Assembly: GCF_035784015.1 (NCBI RefSeq)
Contig: NZ_JALKOW010000002.1
Length of the DNA: 64,000 nucleotides
Reading direction: 5' to 3' (one strand)
Origin: Comamonas sp009360615
GTDB taxonomy: Bacteria; Pseudomonadota; Gammaproteobacteria; Burkholderiales; Burkholderiaceae_C
Positions 25,694-34,315 of the stretch are shown here, in pieces (the stretch's first letter is position 1; each line of letters starts with the position of its first letter). The translations under genes were made by a program, and so were the position numbers. The notes beneath the pieces are model-generated. The model worked only from the letters and a program-made list of their open reading frames with translations. It had not been told where the DNA came from and did no database searches.

Positions 25694-26556
25694 AGACTGG
25701 CTAACACAACCGATCCACGAAGCGCGCGCAGATGATCGCTGCTGCCAACTTCAACAGCGCTTCGTGGATACCCAGCCGTCGTTCAAAGCGGATTCGCAGC
25801 TTGCCAAAGCCAGCAAACCAGCTGTGCGTCCTCTCCACCACCCAGCGGTGCTTGCCCAGCCGCTGGCTGCTCTCAACGCCTTGTCTGGCAATCCGGCCGA
25901 TGATGCTCCGCTGCCTCAGGTGGGTTCGGCATCGCTTGAAATCGTAGTCTTTGTCGGCGTGCAGCTTGGCTGGTCTTTTACGGGCACGCCCTGACAAGCC
26001 TGCAACCGCAGGAATCGCGTCCACGCACCTCTCGAACATCTTGGAGTCGTGCCGGTTCGCGCCGCTGACCAAGATCACCAGCGGGATGCCTCTGGCATCT
26101 ACGACGATGTGTCGTTTGGAGTCGAGCTTGCCTCTGTCCGTGGGGTTGGGGCTCGTTTCCCGGCCCCCCGGGGGCTTGGTACCGAGGAGCCATCAATGCT
26201 GGCCCGGCTCCAATCGATCTGGTCGTGTTCACGCAAGCGCGTCAGCATGGCCTGGGGCAACTGCTCCCAGACACCAGCGGCATTCCAGTCTCGCAGGCGC
26301 CGCCAGCAAGTCATGCCGCTGCCGTACCCCAGAGATTGGGGAAGGTCCTCCCATGGAATGCCTGTTTGCAGCACGAACAGGATGCCGTTGAGGGCGGCTT
26401 CGTCGCTGACCGCGAGCTTGCGCGCACCGCCTTTGGCAGAAGGCACGAAGGCTGGGATCAGGGGTTGTAGCTGTCGCCACAGGGGTCGTCTTGCCATGAG
26501 GGCCGCAAGCATAACTGCTCTGCGAGGGGCTATGACGAAGTGGTGTTAGCCACTCT
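25694..26556 (-). mobile_element. IS5-family insertion sequence (IS427-like), 863 bp
   Basis: Ends are defined by inverted repeats: left AGACTGGCTAACACAAC (25694-25710) against the complement of the right end AGAGTGGCTAACACCAC (26540-26556), 15 of 17 matching. TA dinucleotides flank both ends (25692-25693 and 26557-26558), consistent with the TA target duplication of this group. It carries two transposase frames (below). The element is compact and intact at both ends, suggesting recent insertion. Confidence 0.85.
25701..26512 (-). CDS. IS5-family transposase in two overlapping frames (orfA 26099-26512, orfB to 25701)
   Basis: The first frame (137 residues) holds the N-terminal domain (ALNGILFVLQTGIPWEDLP, then RLRDWNAAGVWEQL) and the first catalytic Asp region IDGSSVPSPRG. 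The second frame holds LVSGANRHDSKMF, HADKDYD with the second Asp, and VVERTHSWFAGFGKLRIRFER with the catalytic Glu, together a full DDE set. Slipping back one base in the C/G run after SPRG (near 26170) joins the frames into NPTDRGKLDSKRHIVVDARG, exactly the expected family sequence. Programmed -1 frameshifting is known for IS427-type elements; a disabling mutation is the alternative. Confidence 0.85.
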
Positions 26557-26610
26557 TAGCTATACATAGCTCCTGCAGATCCTGAGGCCTCTTACCACTC
26601 ACGGAGAAAT

Positions 26611-26860
26611 CTGACGGGCCAGCAGCTTGCAGGCAAGATTGCTGCCGTCACCGGCGGCACCAAGTGCACCGGACTGGCTGGCCCCCAAGGCCTTCGCCCA
26701 GAAAGGCACCATCGTCTGCAGTACCGGATGCCGCCAGCCGGGATCGACGCGCCTGTGACTGCCATCGACCCACAATGTGCAGGTGGATTCAATCTCGTTC
26801 GCCGACCTTGGCCGGTGTTATGCCTGGTGCAGGTTGAGCTTGAAACGTCCGTCTCAAGCA
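26611..26860 (+). pseudogene. short-chain dehydrogenase remnant
   Basis: Reading the plus strand across frames recovers an SDR N-terminus: LAGKIAAVTGGTKCTGLA (nucleotide-binding motif, with the expected SGIG altered to KCTG), then after a one-base shift near 26681 PKAFAQKGTIVCSTGCRQ, and after another shift near 26762 NVQVDSISFADLGRCYA, which corresponds to the usual NVxGVxxDVSNLADLDRLYA. No start, no catalytic Tyr-Lys and at least two frameshifts, so it is dead. It lies just beside the IS element. Confidence 0.6.
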
Positions 26861-27155
26861 TCGTTGAGGCTGGGTGCGGGTACTACACAACGAGGAGCCG
26901 CCGAAAAAGTCCTTCTGCGGACTGATCCCGCTGGCCCATGCCCAAAGGCTGATACAAGGCCCGCTGTGTTATTCCCCGGACTCCAAGGCCCGGTGCCAAT
27001 GAGAACGGAGGGGGTCGGCGCAGCCAAGGGGCAGCTGGAAGCCGCAGTTGCTGCTCACAAGTCGGTGTTGCCGACGCCATACGGTACTTCCAGCCTCGGC
27101 AAAGCGGACGCGCTTGATGCATGACCAGAATTGCTGCTTCACATCGGCTGCTGGG
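26861..27155. other. intergenic stretch, no gene seen
   Basis: About 295 bp between the SDR remnant and the first Bug receptor. No frame resembles a known protein in either direction. Given its neighbours it is probably eroded coding DNA. Confidence 0.4.
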
Positions 27156-28121
27156 TCAGTCGACCTTGATGCTTCCGGCCTTGATAACGCCGGCCCACTT
27201 CGCAGTCTCGGACTTCACAAAGGCGGCAAAGTCCTTCGAACTGGAGCCAACGCCCTGGACGCCCATTTCCGAAAAGCGGCTTGCAACGGCCGGGCTGGAG
27301 ACCACAGCGCGCGTTTCTGTCTCGAGACGGGCAAGGATCGGTTGAGGCGTTCCGGCGGGCGCGAAGAGACCGTTCCATTCATTCACCTCGAAGCCCTTGA
27401 CACCACTCTCGGCAACGGTCGGAAGCTGTGGAAAGCTGTCGAGTCGTTTTGACGCCGTGATGGCCAAGGGCCTGAGCTTGCCGCTTTTCACGAAAGTACC
27501 GCTTGCGGTGGTCGCACTGAACATGAGGTCAACTTGACCTCCAATCAGGTCCGTCAGCGCCGGTGCCCCCCCCTTGTATGGGATATGCGTCATCGAAATC
27601 TTCTCCTCCTGTGCGAACATCTCTGCTGCCAGATGCTGCGCCCCGCCGCTGCCTGCAGACGCAAATGTCAGTCTGCCCGGCTTGTCCTTCGCCGCCTTCA
27701 CCAGGCTGGCGACGCTGGTGTAGGGGGAGTGGGCCGGCACCAGCATGAGCAGAGGAACCTGCATGATGAGGGAGACTGGTGCGAGGTCCTTGGCAGGGTC
27801 ATAGCTGAGCTTGGGAAACAGGCTCGGATTGACCGTAAATGAAGTCGCATCCAGGAGAAGCGTGTAGCCATCGGCAGGCGCTTTTGCAACGTAAGAGGCA
27901 CCAATCGTGCCACTTGCGCCGGGACGGTTGTCTACGATGATCTGCTGCTTCAGCCGCTCTCCGAGATGTTGTGCCACGATGCGGGCCGTGTTGTCCGCAG
28001 CCCCTCCGGCCGGATACGGGACCACCAGCTTGATAGGCTTGTCGGGCCATTGCGCCTGTGCTGCACTCATGCCGATCGCCATGGCGGCTGCGGTCAGTGC
28101 GGGCTTGATCCATTGTTTCAT
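27156..28121 (-). CDS. Bug/TctC-family tripartite tricarboxylate transporter receptor
   Basis: 321 residues. Signal peptide ending SAAQAQ (residues 19-24), then the Bug signature WPDKPIKLVVPYPAGGAADNTAR, VDNRPGASGTIGA, KAPADGYTLLL and HIPYKGGAPALTDLIGGQVDLMF. Bug proteins bind small carboxylates or similar acids in the periplasm. No membrane components (TctA/TctB) are nearby. Last gene of a minus-strand cluster; a GGAGAC site precedes the ATG. Ligand unknown, presumably the substrate of the neighbouring hydrolase, dehydrogenase or aldolase enzymes. Confidence 0.93.
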   Translation of the reverse strand: MKQWIKPALTAAAMAIGMSAAQAQWPDKPIKLVVPYPAGGAADNTARIVAQHLGERLKQQIIVDNRPGASGTIGASYVAKAPADGYTLLLDATSFTVNPSLFPKLSYDPAKDLAPVSLIMQVPLLMLVPAHSPYTSVASLVKAAKDKPGRLTFASAGSGGAQHLAAEMFAQEEKISMTHIPYKGGAPALTDLIGGQVDLMFSATTASGTFVKSGKLRPLAITASKRLDSFPQLPTVAESGVKGFEVNEWNGLFAPAGTPQPILARLETETRAVVSSPAVASRFSEMGVQGVGSSSKDFAAFVKSETAKWAGVIKAGSIKVD

Positions 28122-28212
28122 CTTTGTCTCCGGTGAAAGGTGATTGCTCGTGGCTACCGGTGTTCGCCTTGCTGCCGAGCCGGGTGAGCAAAGGGCCGAC
28201 CGTCCGTCGCTG

Positions 28213-29274
28213 CTAAACAGTCGCGATGGGAGTGGCAGGGGAACCCACAGCGCCGGGCAGGCGCAGGGGAGGTGCCGTCAACAGGAAACGGTAACGGCCA
28301 TGCTGACGCAGCCATCTCGCGAGCGGTGTGAGATGCCACAACTCTCCAAGATGTATTCCGTTCTTGAAGAGGCAGTGCTCGTGCAGGGGCAGTCGTGGAC
28401 CGCGAATCGGTGCTGGCTGCATCAGTCGGGGGACGACCAATTCAACGGCAGGGTTGTCAGCCAGCAAGCAGGCCAGGCGGACATCAACTATCCAATTGAG
28501 CAACTTGGAGTCGTTGCCATCCAAGCCGCTACCTGTTTCGTGGAGCTGCCTGAGGTCGGGGTGACGATTCATCGCGAGCAGGGTGTCGGCGAATCCAGTA
28601 TGGATGCACACCATGTCTCCTGCTTCAACGTCCACCCGGTCGGATTCAAGGATGCGCATCAGCCGGTCATAGCCGACGGCTTCACGGCGGCGTCCGATGT
28701 GATGCTCAAGGTCGATCATCACTCCGCGCCCCTGAACGCCGTGCTCTGCCAGGTTCTCGATACCCAGTGCCAGCGCACGAGGCGATGGGAATCGCATCCA
28801 GTCGGCTGGAGCGTTCTTGTCTTCCTCGGAAGACAAGATGTCCACGCCAGCGCGAAATCCGTTGTAGAAAACAGCTTCAGGCTGGCCATCTCCGTCTGCG
28901 TCGAAGCGACTTCCCATGTGCGCGAGGCTATCCCATTGCGTCGAATACTGAGTATTCATGACAAGCACTTCGTCGCACACCACATCGGTCAGCGTGTCGT
29001 CCTCGTCCAGGTATGACCAGCAAAATCCCTGCGCGCCGGCGCTCTTGCCGTCGCGCAGAGTCGAGAATGTCCGGGCAGGCATGCGGCGGGGATTCATCGT
29101 CATTCCCCCCGGCACATCCAAGGGCAGGGACAAGCAGAAGGTTTTGCCGAACTCGACTTCGGCGACACCCTGGAGCACCTTCTTGCGGTCCACCAGATTC
29201 ATGCGCCCGCGTTGGTCATCGGCTCCGAACTCGCCCCAGTTGCTTCTGTCCGGGGCATGCTTCCATCGTTGCAT
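28213..29274 (-). CDS. cyclase family protein (kynurenine-formamidase-like fold), long form
   Basis: 353 residues, longer than the ~260 of the other cyclase in the window (35704-36501). Core motif region is NTQYSTQWDSLAHMG: Gln109 and Gln113 stand where the classical HxGTHxDxxxH has His, while Asp115 and His119 are kept. This TQxD variant is seen in a long subgroup of the family, so it may bind metal differently. Predicted cytoplasmic hydrolase of an amide or lactone. It begins 9 bases after the dehydrogenase stop in the same operon. Substrate unknown. Confidence 0.8.
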   Translation of the reverse strand: MQRWKHAPDRSNWGEFGADDQRGRMNLVDRKKVLQGVAEVEFGKTFCLSLPLDVPGGMTMNPRRMPARTFSTLRDGKSAGAQGFCWSYLDEDDTLTDVVCDEVLVMNTQYSTQWDSLAHMGSRFDADGDGQPEAVFYNGFRAGVDILSSEEDKNAPADWMRFPSPRALALGIENLAEHGVQGRGVMIDLEHHIGRRREAVGYDRLMRILESDRVDVEAGDMVCIHTGFADTLLAMNRHPDLRQLHETGSGLDGNDSKLLNWIVDVRLACLLADNPAVELVVPRLMQPAPIRGPRLPLHEHCLFKNGIHLGELWHLTPLARWLRQHGRYRFLLTAPPLRLPGAVGSPATPIATV

Positions 29275-29283
29275 GAAGGGTCC

Positions 29284-30210
29284 TTACGCTGCTTGAAACC
29301 GTCCCGCCAGGACAGCCAGGGCGTTCCTGGCGGCCGACTCGCCCATGTTGATGTAGGCATCCGACGTCACCGAACCCACATGAGGGCTCAGAACGAAACC
29401 TTTCTGGGACTGAAACGGGTGCCCTGGCGCCATGGGCTCCACGGCAAAACTATCGAGGCCCGCAGCGTGCACCTGTCCACAACTGACCGCCTCCAGCAGA
29501 GCCTGCTCATCAATCAGACCGCCGCGTGCGGTGTTCACGAGGATGACCCCTGGCTTGCAGCGTCCGAGTGTCGTCTTGTTCAGCATTCCTTCGTTGTCCT
29601 CGGTGAGAGGGCAGTGCAGCGAGATTGCGTCGGATTCGCTGAGCAGCTCGTCCAAGCCGACCAGCTTCACGTAGTCCGGGACATCCTTTGCAAACGGGTC
29701 GAAGGCGATGACGTTCATTCCGAAACCCTCTGCCATCCGTGCGAAACGTCGGCCGATCGCGCCCAACCCCACTACGCCTATCGTGCGACCCGACAGTTCG
29801 ATACTCGAATGAGAGGCCTTCTCCCAATGTCCGGCATGCATTCGGGCATCCACGGCAGGAATGGACTTTGCGCAGGCCAGCAGCAGAGCAAATGCGTGCT
29901 CGGCTACGGCATTTGCATTGGCACCCACTGCGGCGACGACTTCGATTCCTCGCTCCTTGGCTGCCAGCTTGTCGATGTTGTCCGTCCCCGAGCCGTGCTT
30001 GGAGATGACGCGCAGGGCCGGGGCAGCATCCATGGCCGCAGCTCCCACCTTGCCGTATCGCACGACCATGGCGACAGGGTTGTGGCATTGGCACAGCGCC
30101 ACGATGTCCTCCGGCGTTGGCGTCTTGCCGGTGTAGACCAGTTCGTAGTCCTTGAGAAGCGCGACGGCACTGGGCGCAATCGCATCGGCCGTAATGACAA
30201 TGGTACTCAC
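29284..30210 (-). CDS. D-isomer-specific 2-hydroxyacid dehydrogenase
   Basis: 308 residues from a GTG start. Full family set: GSGTDNID near 73-80, NAD-binding VVGLGAIGRR (146-155, GxGxxG), ISLHCPLTEDNEGM, the catalytic Arg in NTARGGLID, and the Glu/His pair towards the end (FAVEPM, LSPHVGS). It should interconvert a 2-hydroxy acid and a 2-oxo acid with NAD(P)H. The GTG overlaps the RraA-like gene stop (GTGA), so the two are coupled and a 2-oxo-acid intermediate shared with the aldolase is plausible. Confidence 0.9.
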   Translation of the reverse strand: MSTIVITADAIAPSAVALLKDYELVYTGKTPTPEDIVALCQCHNPVAMVVRYGKVGAAAMDAAPALRVISKHGSGTDNIDKLAAKERGIEVVAAVGANANAVAEHAFALLLACAKSIPAVDARMHAGHWEKASHSSIELSGRTIGVVGLGAIGRRFARMAEGFGMNVIAFDPFAKDVPDYVKLVGLDELLSESDAISLHCPLTEDNEGMLNKTTLGRCKPGVILVNTARGGLIDEQALLEAVSCGQVHAAGLDSFAVEPMAPGHPFQSQKGFVLSPHVGSVTSDAYINMGESAARNALAVLAGRFQAA

Positions 30211-30893
30211 AGGCTTTCCCCTTCCTTGAGCACGCCGGCCGCACGCAGCGCTGATGCCAGCCACTTAGCGTTCGTATCCCCCCCCTTGATCGCCTCAATG
30301 CGTGCTGCCTCGTCCTTGACCTTCTTTGCAGCCGCGGGAAGCAGCCCTTCGATCTTCTCTCGTTCGACCACCACGACTCCATCCGCGTCACCGATGATCA
30401 GGTCGCCGGGATGGACCATGACGCCACCGACGGACACCGGGCAACCGATACGGCCCGGCACCATCTTGGTCGGTCCGTTGGGATTGGTTCCCACGGAGAA
30501 GACAGGAAAATCCATCTCCTCAATCTCCAGGCTGTCGCGGGCTGCGCCGTCGATCACCACGCCCGCGATCCCGAGCTGTTTGCAGGCCGTCATCATGATG
30601 GTGCCCATCAAGGCGGACGTTTGATCCCCCTTGCCATCGATGACCAGCACATCGCCAGGCTTTGCCATTGCCATGGCCGCGTGAATCATGAGGTTGTCGC
30701 CGGGGCGCACTTCCACCGTAAACGCCGTTCCCGCCAGCTTCATGCCGGGACGCAAGGCCTTGATGCGACCGTGCATGGCGCCTCGCCGGCCGGCAACATC
30801 AGCCAGGATGGCCGGCTGGTACTGCGAAGCCTCCTGAACGATGTGCAAGGGCACGCGGTCGAAGTCACGGATGATGTCAGGTGCGTTATTCAT
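30207..30893 (-). CDS. RraA/HMG-aldolase family protein
   Basis: 228 residues. RraA-fold signatures are GTAFTVEVRPGDNLMIHAAM, PGDVLVIDG, GVVIDGAARDS, and PGDLIIGDADGVVVV, whose GDxDGV carries metal-binding acidic residues. Members that keep these residues act as 4-hydroxy-4-methyl-2-oxoglutarate/4-carboxy-4-hydroxy-2-oxoadipate aldolases or oxaloacetate decarboxylases. The catabolic context favours an aldolase or decarboxylase over the RNase E inhibitor role. Followed in the same operon by the 2-hydroxyacid dehydrogenase. Confidence 0.85.
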   Translation of the reverse strand: MNNAPDIIRDFDRVPLHIVQEASQYQPAILADVAGRRGAMHGRIKALRPGMKLAGTAFTVEVRPGDNLMIHAAMAMAKPGDVLVIDGKGDQTSALMGTIMMTACKQLGIAGVVIDGAARDSLEIEEMDFPVFSVGTNPNGPTKMVPGRIGCPVSVGGVMVHPGDLIIGDADGVVVVEREKIEGLLPAAAKKVKDEAARIEAIKGGDTNAKWLASALRAAGVLKEGESL

Positions 30894-30979
30894 GATTCAA
30901 ATTTCCAGAGATATGTGAGCGTGGTCCTCCCTCGCAAACGGCCCACGCGAAGCCGTTGCCGGAGAGGAAATGGAGGGCG

Positions 30980-31972
30980 TCAGTTGGCCTTTGCGCCGGA
31001 TTCCTTGACGACCGTGGCCCAGCGGCCAGTCTCGTCGCGAACCAAGCGGGCGAACTGTTCCGGGGTTCCGCCCAGAACATCCGCCCCTTGCTCCGTGAGT
31101 CGTTTTTTAACGTCAGGGGTCTCGAGTGCCCGGTTGAATGCAGCGTTGAGCTTGCTCAGCCGGTCCTTGGATACGCCCGCCGGTGCTGCGATACCGAACC
31201 AGGTCACAGCCTCGAAGCCCTTGAAGCCTGATTCCGCAACGGTAGGAACGTTGGGCAGGTCGGCGGAACGCCTGGCAGAAGTCACCGCCAGCGCTCTCAT
31301 CTTCCCGTTCTTGATGTGGCCGCTTAGCGTCACAATCGACGATATGTACATCTGGATCTGTCCGCCAATCAGATCCGTCGCGCCCTGAGCCGCCCCTTTG
31401 TAGGGAACGTGTGTCAACTTGACATTGGCGATGCGCTGGAGCTGCTCGGTGGCCAGATGAGCAACGGTTCCGCTTCCCGAGCTGGCGTAGTTAATGCCTT
31501 CAGGATTGGCCTTGGCTGCGTTGATCAAGTCGGAAAGCGTCTTGTAGGGTGAGTTGCTCGCAACTGCAATGACCAACGGAGCGCTTGCGACCAATCCGAC
31601 AGGGGCAAGGTCTCTTTGAGGGTTGTAGGGCAGCTTGGCGTAGAGCGAGGGGTTGATGGCCATGTTCGACGTCTGCCCCATCACCAGCGTATATCCGTCG
31701 GGGGCCGCCTTGGCCGCCGCATCCATCCCGATGTTGCCGCCTGAGCCAGGCTTGTTGTCGATGATGATGGTCCAGCCTTGCTGACTCGTGACGGTCGTGG
31801 CGACTTCCCGCGCAATCATGTCGGGGCCTCCGCCAGCTGGAAATGGAACGATTATCTTGATGGAGCGCGCTGGATACGTTTCAGCTGACGAGATGCCAGG
31901 GGCGAGGCTGGCGAGCAGACCGGTGCCGATGACGACGGCACCCAATGCGCGAACGCTGGGGAAAGAATTCAT
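30980..31972 (-). CDS. Bug/TctC-family periplasmic receptor
   Basis: 330 residues. Signal peptide ending ISSAET near residue 31, then PARSIKIIVPFPAGGGPDMIARE, DNKPGSGGNIGMDAAAKAAPDGYTL, THVPYKGAAQGATDLIGGQIQMY and DVKKRLTEQGADVLGGTPEQFA. First structural gene of the minus-strand cluster, with RraA, 2-hydroxyacid dehydrogenase, cyclase and a second Bug protein downstream. A GGAGAC site precedes the ATG. The LysR gene upstream on the same strand is the likely regulator. Confidence 0.93.
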   Translation of the reverse strand: MNSFPSVRALGAVVIGTGLLASLAPGISSAETYPARSIKIIVPFPAGGGPDMIAREVATTVTSQQGWTIIIDNKPGSGGNIGMDAAAKAAPDGYTLVMGQTSNMAINPSLYAKLPYNPQRDLAPVGLVASAPLVIAVASNSPYKTLSDLINAAKANPEGINYASSGSGTVAHLATEQLQRIANVKLTHVPYKGAAQGATDLIGGQIQMYISSIVTLSGHIKNGKMRALAVTSARRSADLPNVPTVAESGFKGFEAVTWFGIAAPAGVSKDRLSKLNAAFNRALETPDVKKRLTEQGADVLGGTPEQFARLVRDETGRWATVVKESGAKAN

Positions 31973-32091
31973 CTTGATGTCTCCTTGAATGATGGGGCGT
32001 CAAAGTCGCACCTCTATGAGACCCAAGTATTCGCTGCACTCTCCCGTTCGTCCAATCGAACTTTTTTTCGAATCGATAAATTGAACTTTGC

Positions 32092-32994
32092 CTATCGAGC
32101 TGCAGGCAGTCTGGCGTGCTTGGCCAGCAAGGCGATCAGTCGCTGAGCTGCAGGGGAGACGTATCCGCTGTCCCGGTAGGTCACGACCATCCGACGGCGC
32201 ATGGTTGCCCCTCGCAGCTTGACTTCGCGCAACCCTGCACCGGAACTGCCCTCCTGCAGGTGCAGCCGGGAGATGAAGCTCAGCAATCCGGTTTCACCGA
32301 TCAGCGTGGGCAGCATCAGCAACATCGTGCTTTCCACCTGGACGATGGGACGTGGCAGATGGTGTCGGTCGAACGTTTGGTCCAGCCAGTCGCGGATAGG
32401 CGCTCCTTGCGGCTGAAGCACCCATTTGTAGTCGGTGAGGTCACGCAGTGTGACCCGAGGCCTGGAGAACAACTCGTGACTCGAAATGGCTGCCACGACG
32501 ATCTGGTCTTCGGCCAGCAAGCGCGAAGTGAGACCGGGCTCGCTGGGGGCGTCCGTGCCCACCAGAAGGTCAATGTCGCCACTGCGCAGCATCGGGGCCA
32601 GGACGTCGCCCAGAGCAACCGTTGTCTGCATCGTTACGCCAGGTGCCTCTGCAAGCAGGTCCCGTGCCGCCGGCGGTAAAAGGAACTGGGCCGCAGTAGG
32701 AACAATCCCAAGCCTGACGTGACCGGCTACTCCTTTGCCTATGTCTCCAATCTCCCGGCGTGCGCTCTCGACGTCGAACCGGGTCCGCTGCGCCCATTTC
32801 ACCAGCGTATGTCCCGCAGTGGTCAGCCGAATTCCTCGGCCGGCCTTTTCGAACAGTGTGGCCCCGCACGCATCTTCAAGACGCCTAACGCAGCTCGTGA
32901 GAGCGGGTTGAGTCTTGTGCAGGCGCTCGGCGGCTTTGCCCATGTGTTCGAGTTCGGCAATGACTTCAAAGTACTTCAAATCCCGCAAGTCCAC
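32092..32994 (-). CDS. LysR-family transcriptional regulator
   Basis: 300 residues from a GTG start. N-terminal winged HTH (LKYFEVIAELEHMGKAAERLHKTQPALTSCVRRLE, residues 6-41) and a C-terminal effector domain with VRLGIVPTAA, LLVGTD and ISRLHLQ segments. It lies 119 bp upstream of the first Bug gene on the same strand and is the obvious candidate regulator of the 27156-31972 cluster, probably sensing its substrate. Unlike typical LysR genes it is not divergent from its likely target. Confidence 0.92.
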   Translation of the reverse strand: MDLRDLKYFEVIAELEHMGKAAERLHKTQPALTSCVRRLEDACGATLFEKAGRGIRLTTAGHTLVKWAQRTRFDVESARREIGDIGKGVAGHVRLGIVPTAAQFLLPPAARDLLAEAPGVTMQTTVALGDVLAPMLRSGDIDLLVGTDAPSEPGLTSRLLAEDQIVVAAISSHELFSRPRVTLRDLTDYKWVLQPQGAPIRDWLDQTFDRHHLPRPIVQVESTMLLMLPTLIGETGLLSFISRLHLQEGSSGAGLREVKLRGATMRRRMVVTYRDSGYVSPAAQRLIALLAKHARLPAAR

Positions 32995-33044
32995 GTGAAT
33001 CCTTTTTGTTCAAGCTGCGTCCGGTGGCATCGCTGTGCGCAGGG

Positions 33045-33060
33045 CTGCAGTGCACTGCAG
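33045..33060. promoter_or_regulatory. 16-bp perfect palindrome upstream of the LysR gene
   Basis: CTGCAGTGCACTGCAG is identical to its reverse complement and lies 50 bp upstream of the LysR start at 32994. Position would suit an autoregulatory site. There is no T-run on either side, so it is not a terminator. Confidence 0.35.
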
Positions 33061-33213
33061 GGGCAGCAGACGAGTCACCTGCCGCGATGCCCATGGAAAG
33101 TCTAGCCGCGCAGGGGGGCTGCGGCCATACCGCGTATCCAGGCAGGGGTGATGCTCGGGGCGGGGCAACGAAGACTTCGGGCCGCGAGCACCGGTTTTCC
33201 GAGAGCTGTTGCT

Positions 33214-34122
33214 TTACAGGGCGCGACCGACGCGAAAAGCAAGTTCACGCATCCACTGAAGCGCGGGGTCGCTATCGCGGTGGCGGTGCCATTGCAGTGT
33301 CTGCACCAGAGTCGGCACTTGGAGAGGCGGTGGCCAAAGCCTGATCGGCAGAACTTTTTCCGCCTGCAGTGCCAGCCGCTTATGCACCGTGGCGATGCGA
33401 TCGGTGCCGACGACCATCTGAGGCAGGGCTGCCATGCTGGGCGCGGACACCTCGACCTTGCGATGGATGCCGAAGCGGTCGAGAAACCAGCCATCAAACG
33501 CAGCGCGCTGTTGGCCCGTGGCGTAGTTGGCCACGACATGCCCGCACTCCAGGTAGTCGTTGAAGGTGAGTTCCTCTCTGATGCGGCTGTGGCCCGACCA
33601 GGTCACGCAGAGATACTGTTCCTCGAACAGCGGTGCGCGTGGGTGGTTCAGGGCGGCGAACTGCTCGGGAATGATCAGCAGATCCGCGTCCCCTTGCTCG
33701 AGCTGTTCGGCTGGCCTGTCATTGAGCAAACGCAGTTCCAGACCGATTCCGCGTGCCTGTTGGTAGAGGGCTGCCAGCAAGGGCGGAATGAACACCGCAG
33801 TCGTGAAGTCCGAGAGCAGCAGCACAAAGGTGCGCGTGGACTCTGCGGGGATGAACACAGGCGGTGTGGTGATCGTGCTGTCTATGCGCACCAGGACCTC
33901 GCGCACCGGTTCAATGAGTCCCAATGCGCGCGGCGTGAGCACCATCTGCCGACCCTGTGCGGCAAGGAGTTCATCACCAAAGAAATTGCGCAGCCTGGCC
34001 AGTGCATTGCTCATTGCGGGCTGGCTCAGATTCAGGCGCTCACCTGCGCGACTGATGTTGCGCTCGGCAAGCAGTGCATCCAGGGCGACGAGCAGATTCA
34101 GATCGAGTTTATTGAAGCGCAT
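33214..34122 (-). CDS. LysR-family transcriptional regulator, NodD-like
   Basis: 302 residues. HTH at the extreme N-terminus (LDLNLLVALDALLAERNISRAGERLNLSQPAMSNALARLR), the NodD/LinR-type pattern, followed by an effector domain (FTTAVFIPPLLAAL, GDADLLIIPEQF). The ATG at 34122 gives the family N-terminus; the frame is open for about 100 codons further upstream, but this would read through the operator region. Divergent from the Bug-cyclase-cupin cluster starting at 34316/34681, with a 12-bp inverted repeat between them. Confidence 0.92.
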   Translation of the reverse strand: MRFNKLDLNLLVALDALLAERNISRAGERLNLSQPAMSNALARLRNFFGDELLAAQGRQMVLTPRALGLIEPVREVLVRIDSTITTPPVFIPAESTRTFVLLLSDFTTAVFIPPLLAALYQQARGIGLELRLLNDRPAEQLEQGDADLLIIPEQFAALNHPRAPLFEEQYLCVTWSGHSRIREELTFNDYLECGHVVANYATGQQRAAFDGWFLDRFGIHRKVEVSAPSMAALPQMVVGTDRIATVHKRLALQAEKVLPIRLWPPPLQVPTLVQTLQWHRHRDSDPALQWMRELAFRVGRAL

Positions 34123-34195
34123 GGCTCGGCGTTCGGAATCAAGCGCAAGAGCACGGTTGCACCAGCTCATCACGCTGGGTTCTTGCTGATATTCA

Positions 34196-34231
34196 TGAAA
34201 TGGATTCCTAGAATCTAAAGAATCCATTTCA
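34196..34231. promoter_or_regulatory. perfect 12-bp inverted repeat, probable LysR operator
   Basis: TGAAATGGATTC (34196-34207) and GAATCCATTTCA (34220-34231) are exact complements separated by 12 bases. The site is centred about 90 bp upstream of the LysR start and 100 bp before the first downstream frame, in a locally AT-rich patch. Two LysR T-N11-A half-sites could fit within it. Confidence 0.65.
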
Positions 34232-34315
34232 GGAATACAAGCGAAATATCCACAATCCGTTCCGTCACGGCGATACCGCGCCGTGCGGCAAAAAACAACA
34301 TCAACGGAGACATGC

